DNA from: Argentina anserina
Lineage: Eukaryota > Streptophyta > Magnoliopsida > Rosales > Rosaceae
Direction of reading: 5' to 3'
Assembly: GCF_933775445.1 (NCBI RefSeq)
Contig: NW_026089413.1
Span: 62,001-126,000 of the forward strand
Length of the DNA stretch: 64,000 nt
Numbering within the stretch: position 1 is the stretch's first letter; every line of letters starts with the position of its first letter. Shown here piece after piece: positions 13,303 through 27,335 of this stretch. The translations under genes and the position numbers were made by a program. The notes beneath the pieces are model-generated. The model was not told where the DNA came from. It saw nothing but the letters and a program-made list of their open reading frames with translations, and made no database searches.

Positions 13303-14049
13303 TTTGAAAGAAACACACGCCCGCACTGGAAACACTCTCAAATTCAAGAAAAACTCGCATCGAAAGCCGTTCAGAAAGATACTCAAACGAGAATTGAAAA
13401 GATACTCAAATTGCAATTGTAAACATACTCAAACGATAGAAAGATACTCAGTTTGAAAGAAACACACGCCCACACTGGAAACACTTTCAAATTCAAGAGA
13501 AACTCGCATCAGAAAACCTTACAGAAACATACTCAAACGAGAATTGAAAAGATACTCAAAGTGCAATAGTAAACATACTCAAACGATAGAAAGATACTCA
13601 GTTTGAAAGAAACACACGCCCACACTGGAAACACTCTCAAATTCAAGAAAAACTCGCATCGAAAGCCGTTCAGAAAGATACTCAAACGAGAATTGAAAAG
13701 ATACTCAAATTGCAATAGTAAACATACTCAAACGATAGAAAGATACTCAGTTTGAAAGAAACACACGCCCACACTGGAAACACTCTCAAATTCAAGAAAA
13801 ACTCGCATCGAAAGCCGTTCAGAAAGATACTCAAACGAGAATTGAAAAGATACTCAAATTGCAATAGTAAACATACTCAAACGATAGAAAGATACTCAGT
13901 TTGAAAGAAACACACGCCCACACTGGAAACACTCTGAAATACAATAGAAACTCGCATCAGAAAGGATTACAGAAAGATACTCAAACGAGAATTGAAAAGA
14001 TACTCAAATTGCAATAGTAAACATACTCAAACGATAGAAAGATACTCAG
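13303..14049. repeat. HOR block 6, family III 5-mer
   Basis: Order: E' B A A C, 747 bp, starts 13303, 13452, 13602, 13751 and 13900. This is the simplest complete higher-order unit in the window. It recurs with the same order at 21668 and 24508. Confidence 0.93.
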
Positions 14050-14796
14050 TTTGAAAGAAACACACGCCCGCACTGGAAACACTCTCAAATTCAAGAAAAA
14101 CTCGCATCGAAAGCCGTTCAGAAAGATACTCAAACGAGAATTGAAAAGGTACTCAAATTGCAATTGTAAACATACTCAAACGATAGAAAGATACTCAGTT
14201 TGAAAGAAACACACGCCCACACTGGAATCACTTTCAAATTCAAGAGAAACTCGCATCAGAAAACCTTACAGAAACATACTCAAACGAGAATTGAAAAGAT
14301 ACTCAAAGTGCAATAGTAAACATACTCAAACGATAGAAAGATACTCAGTTTGAAAGAAACACACGCCCACACTGGAAACACTCTCAAATTCAAGAAAAAC
14401 TCGCATCGAAAGCCGTTCAGAAAGATACTCAAACGAGAATTGAAAAGATACTCAAATTGCAATAGTAAACATACTCAAACGATAGAAAGATACTCAGTTT
14501 GAAAGAAACACACGCCCACACTGGAAACACTCTCAAAATCAAGAAAAACTCGCATCGAAAGCCGTTCAGAAAGATACTCAAACGAGAATTGAAAAGATAC
14601 TCAAATTGCAATAGTAAACATACTCAAACGATAGAAAGATACTCAGTTTGAAAGAAACACACGCCCACACTGGAAACACTCTCAAATACAATAGAAACTC
14701 GCATCAGAAAGCATTACAGAAAGATACTCAAACGAGAATTGAAAAGATACTCAAATTGCAATAGTAAACATACTCAAACGATAGAAAGATACTCAG
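14050..14796. repeat. HOR block 7, family III 5-mer with F
   Basis: Order: E' B A F C, 747 bp. The second A of the basic five-mer is replaced by F (CTCAAAATCAAG). A private change, AAAAGGTACTC near 14145, is shared with 17933-18679. The final C is unusual (CTCAAATACAATAG with AAAGCATTACAG). B has GGAATCAC. Confidence 0.92.
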
Positions 14797-17700
14797 TTTG
14801 AAAGAAACACACGCCCGCACTGGAAACACTCTCAAATTCAAGAAAAACTCGCATCGAAAGCCGTTCAGAAAGATACTCAAACGAGAATTGAAAAGATACT
14901 CAAATTGCAATAGTAAACATACTCAAACGATAGAAAGATACTCAGTTTGAAAGAAACACACGCCCACACTGGAATCACTTTCAAATTCAAGAGAAACTCG
15001 CATCAGAAAACCTTACAGAAACATACTCAAACGAGAATTGAAAAGATACTCAAAGTGCAATAGTAAACATACTCAAACGATAGAAAGATACTCAGTTTGA
15101 AAGAAACACACGCCCACACTGGAAACACTCTCAAATTCAAGAAAAACTCGCATCGAAAGCCGTTCAGAAAGATACTCAAACGAGAATTGAAAAGATACTC
15201 AAATTGCAATAGTAAACATACTCAAACGATAGAAAGATACTCAGTTTGAAAGAAACACACGCCCACACTGGAAACACTCTCAAATTCAAGAAAAACTCGC
15301 ATCGAAAGCCGTTCAGAAAGATACTCAAACGAGAATTGAAAAGATACTCAAATTGCAATAGTAAACATACTCAAACGATAGAAAGATACTCAGTTTGAAA
15401 GAAACACACGCCCACACTGGAAACACTCTCAAATTCAAGAGAAACTCGCATCAGAAAGCCTTACAGAAACATACTCAAACGAGAATTGAAAAGATACTCA
15501 AAGTGCAATAGTAAACATACTCAAACGATAGAAACATACGCAGTTTGAAAGAAACACACGCCCACACTGTAAACACTCTCAAATTCAAGAAAAACTCGCA
15601 TCGAAAGCCGTTCAGAAAGATACTCAAACGAGGATTGAAAAGATACTCAAATTGCAATAGTAAACATACTCAAACGATAGAAAGATACTCAGTTTGAAAG
15701 AAACACACGCCCACACTGGAAACACTCTCAAATACAATAGAAACTCGCATCAGAAAGGATTACAGAAAGATACTCAAACAAGAATTGAAAAGATACTCAA
15801 ATTGCAATAGTAAACATACTCAAACGATAGAAAGATACTCAGTTTGAAAGAAACACACGCCCACACTGGAAACACTCTCAAATTCAAGAAAAACTCGCAT
15901 CGAAAGCCGTTCAGAAAGATACTCAAACGAGAATTGAAAAGATACTCAAAGTGCAATAGTAAACATACTCAAACGATAGAAAGATACTCAGTTTGAAAGA
16001 AACACACGCCCACACTGGAAACACTCTCAAAATCAAGAAAAACTCGCATCGAAAGCCGTTCAGAAAGATACTCAAACGAGAATTGAAAAGATACTCAAAT
16101 TGCAATAGTAAACATACTCAAACGATAGAAAGATACTCAGTTTGAAAGAAACACACGCCCACACTGGAAACACTCTCAAATTCAAGAAAAACTCGCATCG
16201 AAAGCCGTTCAGAAAGATACTCAAACGAGAATTGAAAAGATACTCAAATTGCAATAGTAAACATACTCAAACGATAGAAAGATACTCAGTTTGAAAGAAA
16301 CACACGCCCACACTGGAAACACTCTCAAATTCAAGAAAAACTCGCATCGAAAGCCGTTCAGAAAGATACTCAAACGAGAATTGAAAAGATACTCAAATTG
16401 CAATTGTAAACATACTCAAACGATAGAAAGATACTCAGTTTGAAAGAAACACACGCCCACACTGGAAACACTTTCAAATTCAAGAGAAACTCGCATCAGA
16501 AAACCTTACAGAAACATACTCAAACGAGAATTGAAAAGATACTCAAAGTGCAATAGTAAACATACTCAAACGATAGAAAGATACTCAGTTTGAAAGAAAC
16601 ACACGCCCACACTGGAAACACTCTCAAATTCAAGAAAAACTCGCATCGAAAGCCGTTCAGAAAGATACTCAAACGAGAATTGAAAAGATACTCAAATTGC
16701 AATAGTAAACATACTCAAACGATAGAAAGATACTCAGTTTGAAAGAAACACACGCCCACACTGGAAACACTCTCAAATTCAAGAAAAACTCGCATCGAAA
16801 GCCGTTCAGAAAGATACTCAAACGAGAATTGAAAAGATACTCAAATTGCAATAGTAAACATACTCAAACGATAGAAAGATACTCAGTTTGAAAGAAACAC
16901 ACGCCCACACTGGAAACACTCTGAAATACAATAGAAACTCGCATCAGAAAGGATTACAGAAAGATACTCAAACGAGAATTGAAAAGATACTCAAAGTGCA
17001 ATAGTAAACATACTCAAACGATAGAAAGATACTCAGTTTGAAAGAAACACACGCCCACACTGGAAACACTCTCAAATTCAAGAAAAACTCGCATCGAAAG
17101 CCGTTCAGAAAGATACTCAAACGAGAATTGAAAAGATACTCAAATTGCAATAGTAAACATACTCAAACGATAGAAAGATACTCAGTTTGAAAGAAACACA
17201 CGCCTACACTGGAAACACTCTCAAATTCAAGAAAAACTCGCATCGAAAGCCGTTCAGAAAGATACTCAAACGAGAATTGAAAAGATACTCAAATTGCAAT
17301 TGTAAACATACTCAAACGATAGAAAGATACTCAGTTTGAAAGAAACACACGCCCACACTGGAAACACTTTCAAATTCAAGAGAAACTCGCATCAGAAAAC
17401 CTTACAGAAACATACTCAAACGAGAATTGAAAAGATACTCAAAGTGCAATAGTAAACATACTCAAACGATAGAAAGATACTCAGTTTGAAAGAAACACAC
17501 GCCCACACTGGAAACACTCTCAAATTCAAGAAAAACTCGCATCGAAAGCCGTTCAGAAAGATACTCAAACGAGAATTGAAAAGATACTCAAATTGCAATA
17601 GTAAACATACTCAAACGATAGAAAGATACTCAGTTTGAAAGAAACACACGCCCACACTGGAAACACTCTCAAATTCAAGAAAAACTCGCATCGAAAGCCG

Positions 17701-17932
17701 TTCAGAAAGATACTCAAACGAGAATTGAAAAGATACTCAAATTGCAATAGTAAACATACTCAAACGATAGAAAGATACTCAGTTTGAAAGAAACACACGC
17801 CCACACTGGAAACACTCTGAAATACAATAGAAACTCGCATCAGAAAGGATTACAGAAAGATACTCAAACGAGAATTGAAAAGATACTCAAATTGCAATAG
17901 TAAACATACTCAAACGATAGAAAGATACTCAG
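14797..17932. repeat. HOR block 8, family III/I, 21-mer
   Basis: Order: E' B A A B' A'' C' A F A A B A A C A A B A A C. Seven 150-bp monomers give exactly 3136 bp. A'' (15544) is preceded by GAAACATACGCAG. The C at 16887 has a GTGCAATAG tail and is followed by A. Together with block 7 it is repeated at 17933-21217 with a 3883-bp shift. Confidence 0.92.
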
Positions 17933-18679
17933 TTTGAAAGAAACACACGCCCGCACTGGAAACACTCTCAAATTCAAGAAAAACTCGCATCGAAAGCCGT
18001 TCAGAAAGATACTCAAACGAGAATTGAAAAGGTACTCAAATTGCAATTGTAAACATACTCAAACGATAGAAAGATACTCAGTTTGAAAGAAACACACGCC
18101 CACACTGGAATCACTTTCAAATTCAAGAGAAACTCGCATCAGAAAACCTTACAGAAACATACTCAAACGAGAATTGAAAAGATACTCAAAGTGCAATAGT
18201 AAACATACTCAAACGATAGAAAGATACTCAGTTTGAAAGAAACACACGCCCACACTGGAAACACTCTCAAATTCAAGAAAAACTCGCATCGAAAGCCGTT
18301 CAGAAAGATACTCAAACGAGAATTGAAAAGATACTCAAATTGCAATAGTAAACATACTCAAACGATAGAAAGATACTCAGTTTGAAAGAAACACACGCCC
18401 ACACTGGAAACACTCTCAAAATCAAGAAAAACTCGCATCGAAAGCCGTTCAGAAAGATACTCAAACGAGAATTGAAAAGATACTCAAATTGCAATAGTAA
18501 ACATACTCAAACGATAGAAAGATACTCAGTTTGAAAGAAACACACGCCCACACTGGAAACACTCTGAAATACAATAGAAACTCGCATCAGAAAGGATTAC
18601 AGAAAGATACTCAAACGAGAATTGAAAAGATACTCAAATTGCAATAGTAAACATACTCAAACGATAGAAAGATACTCAG
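17933..18679. repeat. HOR block 9, family III 5-mer with F
   Basis: Order: E' B A F C, 747 bp. It is a near copy of 14050-14796 and shares the AAAAGGTACTC change (here near 18028). It differs in having a regular C (CTGAAATACAATAG, GGATTACAG). Confidence 0.92.
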
Positions 18680-21667
18680 TTTGAAAGAAACACACGCCCG
18701 CACTGGAAACACTCTCAAATTCAAGAAAAACTCGCATCGAAAGCCGTTCAGAAAGATACTCAAACGAGAATTGAAAAGATACTCAAATTGCAATTGTAAA
18801 CATACTCAAACGATAGAAAGATACTCAGTTTGAAAGAAACACACGCCCACACTGGAATCACTTTCAAATTCAAGAGAAACTCGCATCAGAAAACCTTACA
18901 GAAACATACTCAAACGAGAATTGAAAAGATACTCAAAGTGCAATAGTAAACATACTCAAACGATAGAAAGATACTCAGTTTGAAAGAAACACACGCCCAC
19001 ACTGGAAACACTCTCAAATTCAAGAAAAACTCGCATCGAAAGCCGTTCAGAAAGATACTCAAACGAGAATTGAAAAGATACTCAAATTGCAATAGTAAAC
19101 ATACTCAAACGATAGAAAGATACTCAGTTTGAAAGAAACACACGCCCACACTGGAAACACTCTCAAATTCAAGAAAAACTCGCATCGAAAGCCGTTCAGA
19201 AAGATACTCAAACGAGAATTGAAAAGATACTCAAATTGCAATAGTAAACATACTCAAACGATAGAAAGATACTCAGTTTGAAAGAAACACACGCCCACAC
19301 TGGAAACACTCTCAAATTCAAGAGAAACTCGCATCAGAAAGCCTTACAGAAACATACTCAAACGAGAATTGAAAAGATACTCAAAGTGCAATAGTAAACA
19401 TACTCAAACGATAGAAACATACGCAGTTTGAAAGAAACACACGCCCACACTGTAAACACTCTCAAATTCAAGAAAAACTCGCATCGAAAGCCGTTCAGAA
19501 AGATACTCAAACGAGGATTGAAAAGATACTCAAATTGCAATAGTAAACATACTCAAACGATAGAAAGATACTCAGTTTGAAAGAAACACACGCCCACACT
19601 GGAAACACTCTCAAATACAATAGAAACTCGCATCAGAAAGGATTACAGAAAGATACTCAAACAAGAATTGAAAAGATACTCAAATTGCAATAGTAAACAT
19701 ACTCAAACGATAGAAAGATACTCAGTTTGAAAGAAACACACGCCCACACTGGAAACACTCTCAAATTCAAGAAAAACTCGCATCGAAAGCCGTTCAGAAA
19801 GATACTCAAACGAGAATTGAAAAGATACTCAAAGTGCAATAGTAAACATACTCAAACGATAGAAAGATACTCAGTTTGAAAGAAACACACGCCCACACTG
19901 GAAACACTCTCAAAATCAAGAAAAACTCGCATCGAAAGCCGTTCAGAAAGATACTCAAACGAGAATTGAAAAGATACTCAAATTGCAATAGTAAACATAC
20001 TCAAACGATAGAAAGATACTCAGTTTGAAAGAAACACACGCCCACACTGGAAACACTCTCAAATTCAAGAAAAACTCGCATCGAAAGCCGTTCAGAAAGA
20101 TACTCAAACGAGAATTGAAAAGATACTCAAATTGCAATAGTAAACATACTCAAACGATAGAAAGATACTCAGTTTGAAAGAAACACACGCCCACACTGGA
20201 AACACTCTCAAATTCAAGAAAAACTCGCATCGAAAGCCGTTCAGAAAGATACTCAAACGAGAATTGAAAAGATACTCAAATTGCAATTGTAAACATACTC
20301 AAACGATAGAAAGATACTCAGTTTGAAAGAAACACACGCCCACACTGGAAACACTTTCAAATTCAAGAGAAACTCGCATAAGAAAACCTTACAGAAACAT
20401 ACTCAAACGAGAATTGAAAAGATACTCAAAGTGCAATAGTAAACATACTCAAACGATAGAAAGATACTCAGTTTGAAAGAAACACACGCCCACACTGGAA
20501 ACACTCTCAAATTCAAGAAAAACTCGCATCGAAAGCCGTTCAGAAAGATACTCAAACGAGAATTGAAAAGATACTCAAATTGCAATAGTAAACATACTCA
20601 AACGATAGAAAGATACTCAGTTTGAAAGAAACACACGCCCACACTGGAAACACTCTCAAATTCAAGAAAAACTCGCATCGAAAGCCGTTCAGAAAGATAC
20701 TCAAACGAGAATTGAAAAGATACTCAAATTGCAATAGTAAACATACTCAAACGATAGAAAGATACTCAGTTTGAAAGAAACACACGCCCACACTGGAAAC
20801 ACTCTGAAATACAATAGAAACTCGCATCAGAAAGGATTACAGAAAGATACTCAAACGAGAATTGAAAAGATACTCAAAGTGCAATAGTAAACATACTCAA
20901 ACGATAGAAAGATACTCAGTTTGAAAGAAACACACGCCCACACTGGAAACACTCTCAAATTCAAGAAAAACTCGCATCGAAAGCCGTTCAGAAAGATACT
21001 CAAACGAGAATTGAAAAGATACTCAAATTGCAATAGTAAACATACTCAAACGATAGAAAGATACTCAGTTTGAAAGAAACACACGCCTACACTGGAAACA
21101 CTCTCAAATTCAAGAAAAACTCGCATCGAAAGCCGTTCAGAAAGATACTCAAACGAGAATTGAAAAGATACTCAAATTGCAATAGTAAACAAACTCAAAC
21201 GATAGAAAGATACTCAGTTTGAAAGAAACACACGCCCACACTGGAAACACTCTCAAATACAATAGAAACTCGCATCAGAAAGGATTACAGAAAGATACTC
21301 AAACAAGAATTGAAAAGATACTCAAATTGCAATAGTAAACATACTCAAACGATAGAAAGATACTCAGTTTGAAAGAAACACACGCCCACACTGGAAACAC
21401 TCTCAAATACAATAGAAACTCGCATCAGAAAGGATTACAGAAAGATACTCAAACAACAATTGAAAAGATACTCAAATTGCAATAGTAAACATACTCAAAC
21501 GATAGAAAGATACTCAGTTTGAAAGAAACACACGCCCACACTGGAAACACTCTGAAATACAATAGAAACTCGCATCAGAAAGGATTACAGAAAGATACTC
21601 AAACGAGAATTGAAAAGATACTCAAATTGCAATAGTAAACATACTCAAACGATAGAAAGATACTCAG
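18680..21667. repeat. HOR block 10, family III/I, 20-mer
   Basis: Order: E' B A A B' A'' C' A F A A B A A C A A C' C' C. The first 17 monomers match block 8, after which the tail is C' C' C instead of B A A C. B at 20322 has the private change CGCATAAG. The second C' (21368) has CAACAATTG. The same tail, A A C' C' C, ends at 13302 and 24507. Confidence 0.92.
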
Positions 21668-22414
21668 TTTGAAAGAAACACACGCCCGCACTGGAAACAC
21701 TCTCAAATTCAAGAAAAACTCGCATCGAAAGCCGTTCAGAAAGATACTCAAACGAGAATTGAAAAGATACTCAAATTGCAATAGTAAACATACTCAAACG
21801 ATAGAAAGATACTCAGTTTGAAAGAAACACACGCCCACACTGGAAACACTTTCAAATTCAAGAGAAACTCGCATCAGAAAACCTTACAGAAACATACTCA
21901 AACGAGAATTGAAAAGATACTCAAAGTGCAATAGTAAACATACTCAAACGATAGAAAGATACTCAGTTTGAAAGAAACACACGCCCACACTGGAAACACT
22001 CTCAAATTCAAGAAAAACTCGCATCGAAAGCCGTTCAGAAAGATACTCAAACGAGAATTGAAAAGATACTCAAATTGCAATAGTAAACATACTCAAACGA
22101 TAGAAAGATACTCAGTTTGAAAGAAACACACGCCCACACTGGAAACACTCTCAAATTCAAGAAAAACTCGCATCGAAAGCCGTTCAGAAAGATACTCAAA
22201 CGAGAATTGAAAAGATACTCAAATTGCAATAGTAAACATACTCAAACGATAGAAAGATACTCAGTTTGAAAGAAACACACGCCCACACTGGAAACACTCT
22301 GAAATACAATAGAAACTCGCATCAGAAAGGATTACAGAAAGATACTCAAACGAGAATTGAAAAGATACTCAAATTGCAATAGTAAACATACTCAAACGAT
22401 AGAAAGATACTCAG
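21668..22414. repeat. HOR block 11, family III 5-mer
   Basis: Order: E' B A A C, 747 bp. The E' tail is TTGCAATAG rather than TTGCAATTG. It forms the middle of a 2840-bp tandem duplication (20173-23012 and 23013-25852). Confidence 0.92.
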
Positions 22415-24507
22415 TTTGAAAGAAACACACGCCCGCACTGGAAACACTCTCAAATTCAAGAAAAACTCGCATCGAAAGCCGTTCAGAAAGATACTCAAAC
22501 GAGAATTGAAAAGATACTCAAATTGCAATAGTAAACATACTCAAACGATAGAAAGATACTCAGTTTGAAAGAAACACACGCCCACACTGGAATCACTTTC
22601 AAATTCAAGAGAAACTCGCATCAGAAAACCTTACAGAAACATACTCAAACGAGAATTGAAAAGATACTCAAAGTGCAATAGTAAACATACTCAAACGATA
22701 GAAAGATACTCAGTTTGAAAGAAACACACGCCCACACTGGAAACACTCTCAAATTCAAGAAAAACTCGCATCGAAAGCCGTTCAGAAAGATACTCAAACG
22801 AGAATTGAAAAGATACTCAAATTGCAATAGTAAACATACTCAAACGATAGAAAGATACTCAGTTTGAAAGAAACACACGCCCACACTGGAAACACTCTCA
22901 AAATCAAGAAAAACTCGCATCAGAAAGGATTACAGAAAGATACTCAAACGAGAATTGAAAAGATACTCAAATTGCAATAGTAAACATACTCAAACGATAG
23001 AAAGATACTCAGTTTGAAAGAAACACACGCCCACACTGGAAACACTCTCAAATTCAAGAAAAACTCGCATCGAAAGCCGTTCAGAAAGATACTCAAACGA
23101 GAATTGAAAAGATACTCAAATTGCAATTGTAAACATACTCAAACGATAGAAAGATACTCAGTTTGAAAGAAACACACGCCCACACTGGAAACACTTTCAA
23201 ATTCAAGAGAAACTCGCATCAGAAAACCTTACAGAAACATACTCAAACGAGAATTGAAAAGATACTCAAAGTGCAATAGTAAACATACTCAAACGATAGA
23301 AAGATACTCAGTTTGAAAGAAACACACGCCCACACTGGAAACACTCTCAAATTCAAGAAAAACTCGCATCGAAAGCCGTTCAGAAAGATACTCAAACGAG
23401 AATTGAAAAGATACTCAAATTGCAATAGTAAACATACTCAAACGATAGAAAGATACTCAGTTTGAAAGAAACACACGCCCACACTGGAAACACTCTCAAA
23501 TTCAAGAAAAACTCGCATCGAAAGCCGTTCAGAAAGATACTCAAACGAGAATTGAAAAGATACTCAAATTGCAATAGTAAACATACTCAAACGATAGAAA
23601 GATACTCAGTTTGAAAGAAACACACGCCCACACTGGAAACACTCTGAAATACAATAGAAACTCGCATCAGAAAGGATTACAGAAAGATACTCAAACGAGA
23701 ATTGAAAAGATACTCAAAGTGCAATAGTAAACATACTCAAACGATAGAAAGATACTCAGTTTGAAAGAAACACACGCCCACACTGGAAACACTCTCAAAT
23801 TCAAGAAAAACTCGCATCGAAAGCCGTTCAGAAAGATACTCAAACGAGAATTGAAAAGATACTCAAATTGCAATAGTAAACATACTCAAACGATAGAAAG
23901 ATACTCAGTTTGAAAGAAACACACGCCTACACTGGAAACACTCTCAAATTCAAGAAAAACTCGCATCGAAAGCCGTTCAGAAAGATACTCAAACGAGAAT
24001 TGAAAAGATACTCAAATTGCAATAGTAAACAAACTCAAACGATAGAAAGATACTCAGTTTGAAAGAAACACACGCCCACACTGGAAACACTCTCAAATAC
24101 AATAGAAACTCGCATCAGAAAGGATTACAGAAAGATACTCAAACAAGAATTGAAAAGATACTCAAATTGCAATAGTAAACATACTCAAACGATAGAAAGA
24201 TACTCAGTTTGAAAGAAACACACGCCCACACTGGAAACACTCTCAAATACAATAGAAACTCGCATCAGAAAGGATTACAGAAAGATACTCAAACAACAAT
24301 TGAAAAGATACTCAAATTGCAATAGTAAACATACTCAAACGATAGAAAGATACTCAGTTTGAAAGAAACACACGCCCACACTGGAAACACTCTGAAATAC
24401 AATAGAAACTCGCATCAGAAAGGATTACAGAAAGATACTCAAACGAGAATTGAATAGATACTCAAATTGCAATAGTAAACATACTCAAACGATAGAAAGA
24501 TACTCAG
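22415..24507. repeat. HOR block 12, family III, 14-mer
   Basis: Order: E' B A h A B A A C A A C' C' C, 2093 bp. The h at 22863 is an F/C hybrid (CTCAAAATCAAG front, AAAGGATTACAG back). The C at 23610 has the GTGCAATAG tail and is followed by A. From 23013 onward the block repeats block 10 from 20173. Confidence 0.92.
22863..23012. repeat. F/C hybrid monomer (eight copies)
   Basis: The front has the F mark CTCAAAATCAAGAAAAAC and the back has the C mark CAGAAAGGATTACAG. Copies start at 9717, 22863, 25703, 26749, 28382, 29577, 31520 and 33314. In 14050-14796 and 17933-18679, F and C are adjacent full monomers, so deletion of one monomer length by exchange between neighbours would create this hybrid. 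Confidence 0.87.
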
Positions 24508-25254
24508 TTTGAAAGAAACACACGCCCGCACTGGAAACACTCTCAAATTCAAGAAAAACTCGCATCGAAAGCCGTTCAGAAAGATACTCAAACGAGAATT
24601 GAAAAGATACTCAAATTGCAATTGTAAACATACTCAAACGATAGAAAGATACTCAGTTTGAAAGAAACACACGCCCACACTGGAAACACTTTCAAATTCA
24701 AGAGAAACTCGCATCAGAAAACCTTACAGAAACATACTCAAACGAGAATTGAAAAGATACTCAAAGTGCAATAGTAAACATACTCAAACGATAGAAAGAT
24801 ACTCAGTTTGAAAGAAACACACGCCCACACTGGAAACACTCTCAAATTCAAGAAAAACTCGCATCGAAAGCCGTTCAGAAAGATACTCAAACGAGAATTG
24901 AAAAGATACTCAAATTGCAATAGTAAACATACTCAAACGATAGAAAGATACTCAGTTTGAAAGAAACACACGCCCACACTGGAAACACTCTCAAATTCAA
25001 GAAAAACTCGCATCGAAAGCCGTTCAGAAAGATACTCAAACGAGAATTGAAAAGATACTCAAATTGCAATAGTAAACATACTCAAACGATAGAAAGATAC
25101 TCAGTTTGAAAGAAACACACGCCCACACTGGAAACACTCTGAAATACAATAGAAACTCGCATCAGAAAGGATTACAGAAAGATACTCAAACGAGAATTGA
25201 AAAGATACTCAAATTGCAATAGTAAACATACTCAAACGATAGAAAGATACTCAG
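24508..25254. repeat. HOR block 13, family III 5-mer
   Basis: Order: E' B A A C, 747 bp. The C just before it and this E' form the same context as at 21668. Near 24454, where the preceding monomer ends, there is a private change, TTGAATAGATAC, absent from the paired copy near 21614. Confidence 0.92.
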
Positions 25255-26449
25255 TTTGAAAGAAACACACGCCCGCACTGGAAACACTCTCAAATTCAAG
25301 AAAAACTCGCATCGAAAGCCGTTCAGAAAGATACTCAAACGAGAATTGAAAAGATACTCAAATTGCAATTGTAAACATACTCAAACGATAGAAAGATACT
25401 CAGTTTGAAAGAAACACACGCCCACACTGGAATCACTTTCAAATTCAAGAGAAACTCGCATCAGAAAACCTTACAGAAACATACTCAAACGAGAATTGAA
25501 AAGATACTCAAAGTGCAATAGTAAACATACTCAAACGATAGAAAGATACTCAGTTTGAAAGAAACACACGCCCACACTGGAAACACTCTCAAATTCAAGA
25601 AAAACTCGCATCGAAAGCCGTTCAGAAAGATACTCAAACGAGAATTGAAAAGATACTCAAATTGCAATAGTAAACATACTCAAACGATAGAAAGATACTC
25701 AGTTTGAAAGAAACACACGCCCACACTGGAAACACTCTCAAAATCAAGAAAAACTCGCATCAGAAAGGATTACAGAAAGATACTCAAACGAGAATTGAAA
25801 AGATACTCAAATTGCAATAGTAAACATACTCAAACGATAGAAAGATACTCAGTTTGAAAGAAACACACGCCCACACTGGAAACACTCTCAAATTCAAGAA
25901 AAACTCGCATCGAAAGCCGTTCAGAAAGATACTCAAACGAGAATTGAAAAGATACTCAAATTGCAATAGTAAACATACTCAAACGATAGAAAGATACTCA
26001 GTTTGAAAGAAACACACGCCCACACTGGAAACACTCTCAAATTCAAGAAAAACTCGCATCGAAAGCCGTTCAGAAAGATACTCAAACGAGAATTGAAAAG
26101 ATACTCAAATTGCAATTGTAAACATACTCAAACGATAGAAAGATACTCAGTTTGAAAGAAACACACGCCCACACTGGAAACACTTTCAAATTCAAGAGAA
26201 ACTCGCATCAGAAAACCTTACAGAAACATACTCAAACGAGAATTGAAAAGATACTCAAAGTGCAATAGTAAACATACTCAAACGATAGAAAGATACTCAG
26301 TTTGAAAGAAACACACGCCCACACTGGAAACACTCTCAAATTCAAGAAAAACTCGCATCGAAAGCCGTTCAGAAAGATACTCAAACGAGAATTGAAAAGA
26401 TACTCAAAGTGCAATAGTAAACATACTCAAACGATAGAAAGATACTCAG

Positions 26450-26599
26450 TTTGAAAGAAACACACGCCCACACTGGAAACACTTTCAAATTCAAGAGAAA
26501 CTCGCATCAGAAAGGCTTACAGAATGATACTCAAACGAGAATTGAAAAGATACTCAAAGTGCAATAGTAAACATACTCAAACGATAGAAAGATACTCAG
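26450..26599. repeat. B/D hybrid monomer
   Basis: The front is B (CACTTTCAAATTCAAGAG) and the back is D (AAAGGCTTACAGAATG). It is the only such copy I found. In block 15 the equivalent place (28083) is a complete D. Confidence 0.82.
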
Positions 26600-27196
26600 T
26601 TTGAAAGAAACACACGCCCACACTGGAAACACTCTCAAATTCAAGAAAAACTCGCATCGAAAGCCGTTCAGAAAGATACTCAAACGAGAATTGAAAAGAT
26701 ACTCAAATTGCAATAGTAAACATACTCAAACGATAGAAAGATACTCAGTTTGAAAGAAACACACACCCACACTGGAAACACTCTCAAAATCAAGAAAAAC
26801 TCGCATCAGAAAGGATTACAGAAAGATACTCAAACGAGAATTGAAAAGATACTCAAATTGCAATAGTAAACATACTCAAACGATAGAAAGATACTCAGTT
26901 TGAAAGAAACACACGCCCACACTGGAAACACTCTCAAATTCAAGAAAAACTCGCATCGAAAGCCGTTCAGAAAGATACTCAAACGAGAATTGAAAAGATA
27001 CTCAAATTGCAATAGTAAACATACTCAAACGATAGAAAGCTACTCAGTTTGAAAGAAACACACGCCCACACTGGAAACACTCTCAAATTCAAGAAAAACT
27101 CGCATCGAAAGCCGTTCAGAAAGATACTCAAACGAGAATTGAAAAGATACTCAAATTGCAATTGTAAACATACTCAAACGATAGAAAGATACTCAG

Positions 27197-27335
27197 TTTG
27201 AAAGAAACACACGCCCACACTGGAAACACTCTCAAATTCAAGAAAAACTCGCATCGAAAGCCGTTCAGAAAGATACTCAAACGAGAATTGAAAAGATACT
27301 CAAATTGCAATAGTAAACATACTCAAACGACTCAG
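27197..27335. repeat. Monomer with 10-bp deletion
   Basis: The A-class monomer is shortened to 139 bp. Ten bases (TAGAAAGATA) are missing near 27330, so CAAACGA runs directly into CTCAGTTTG. The deletion changes the frame and creates an 84-codon + strand reading frame at 27198-27452 that spans two monomers. I regard that frame as spurious. Confidence 0.9.
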
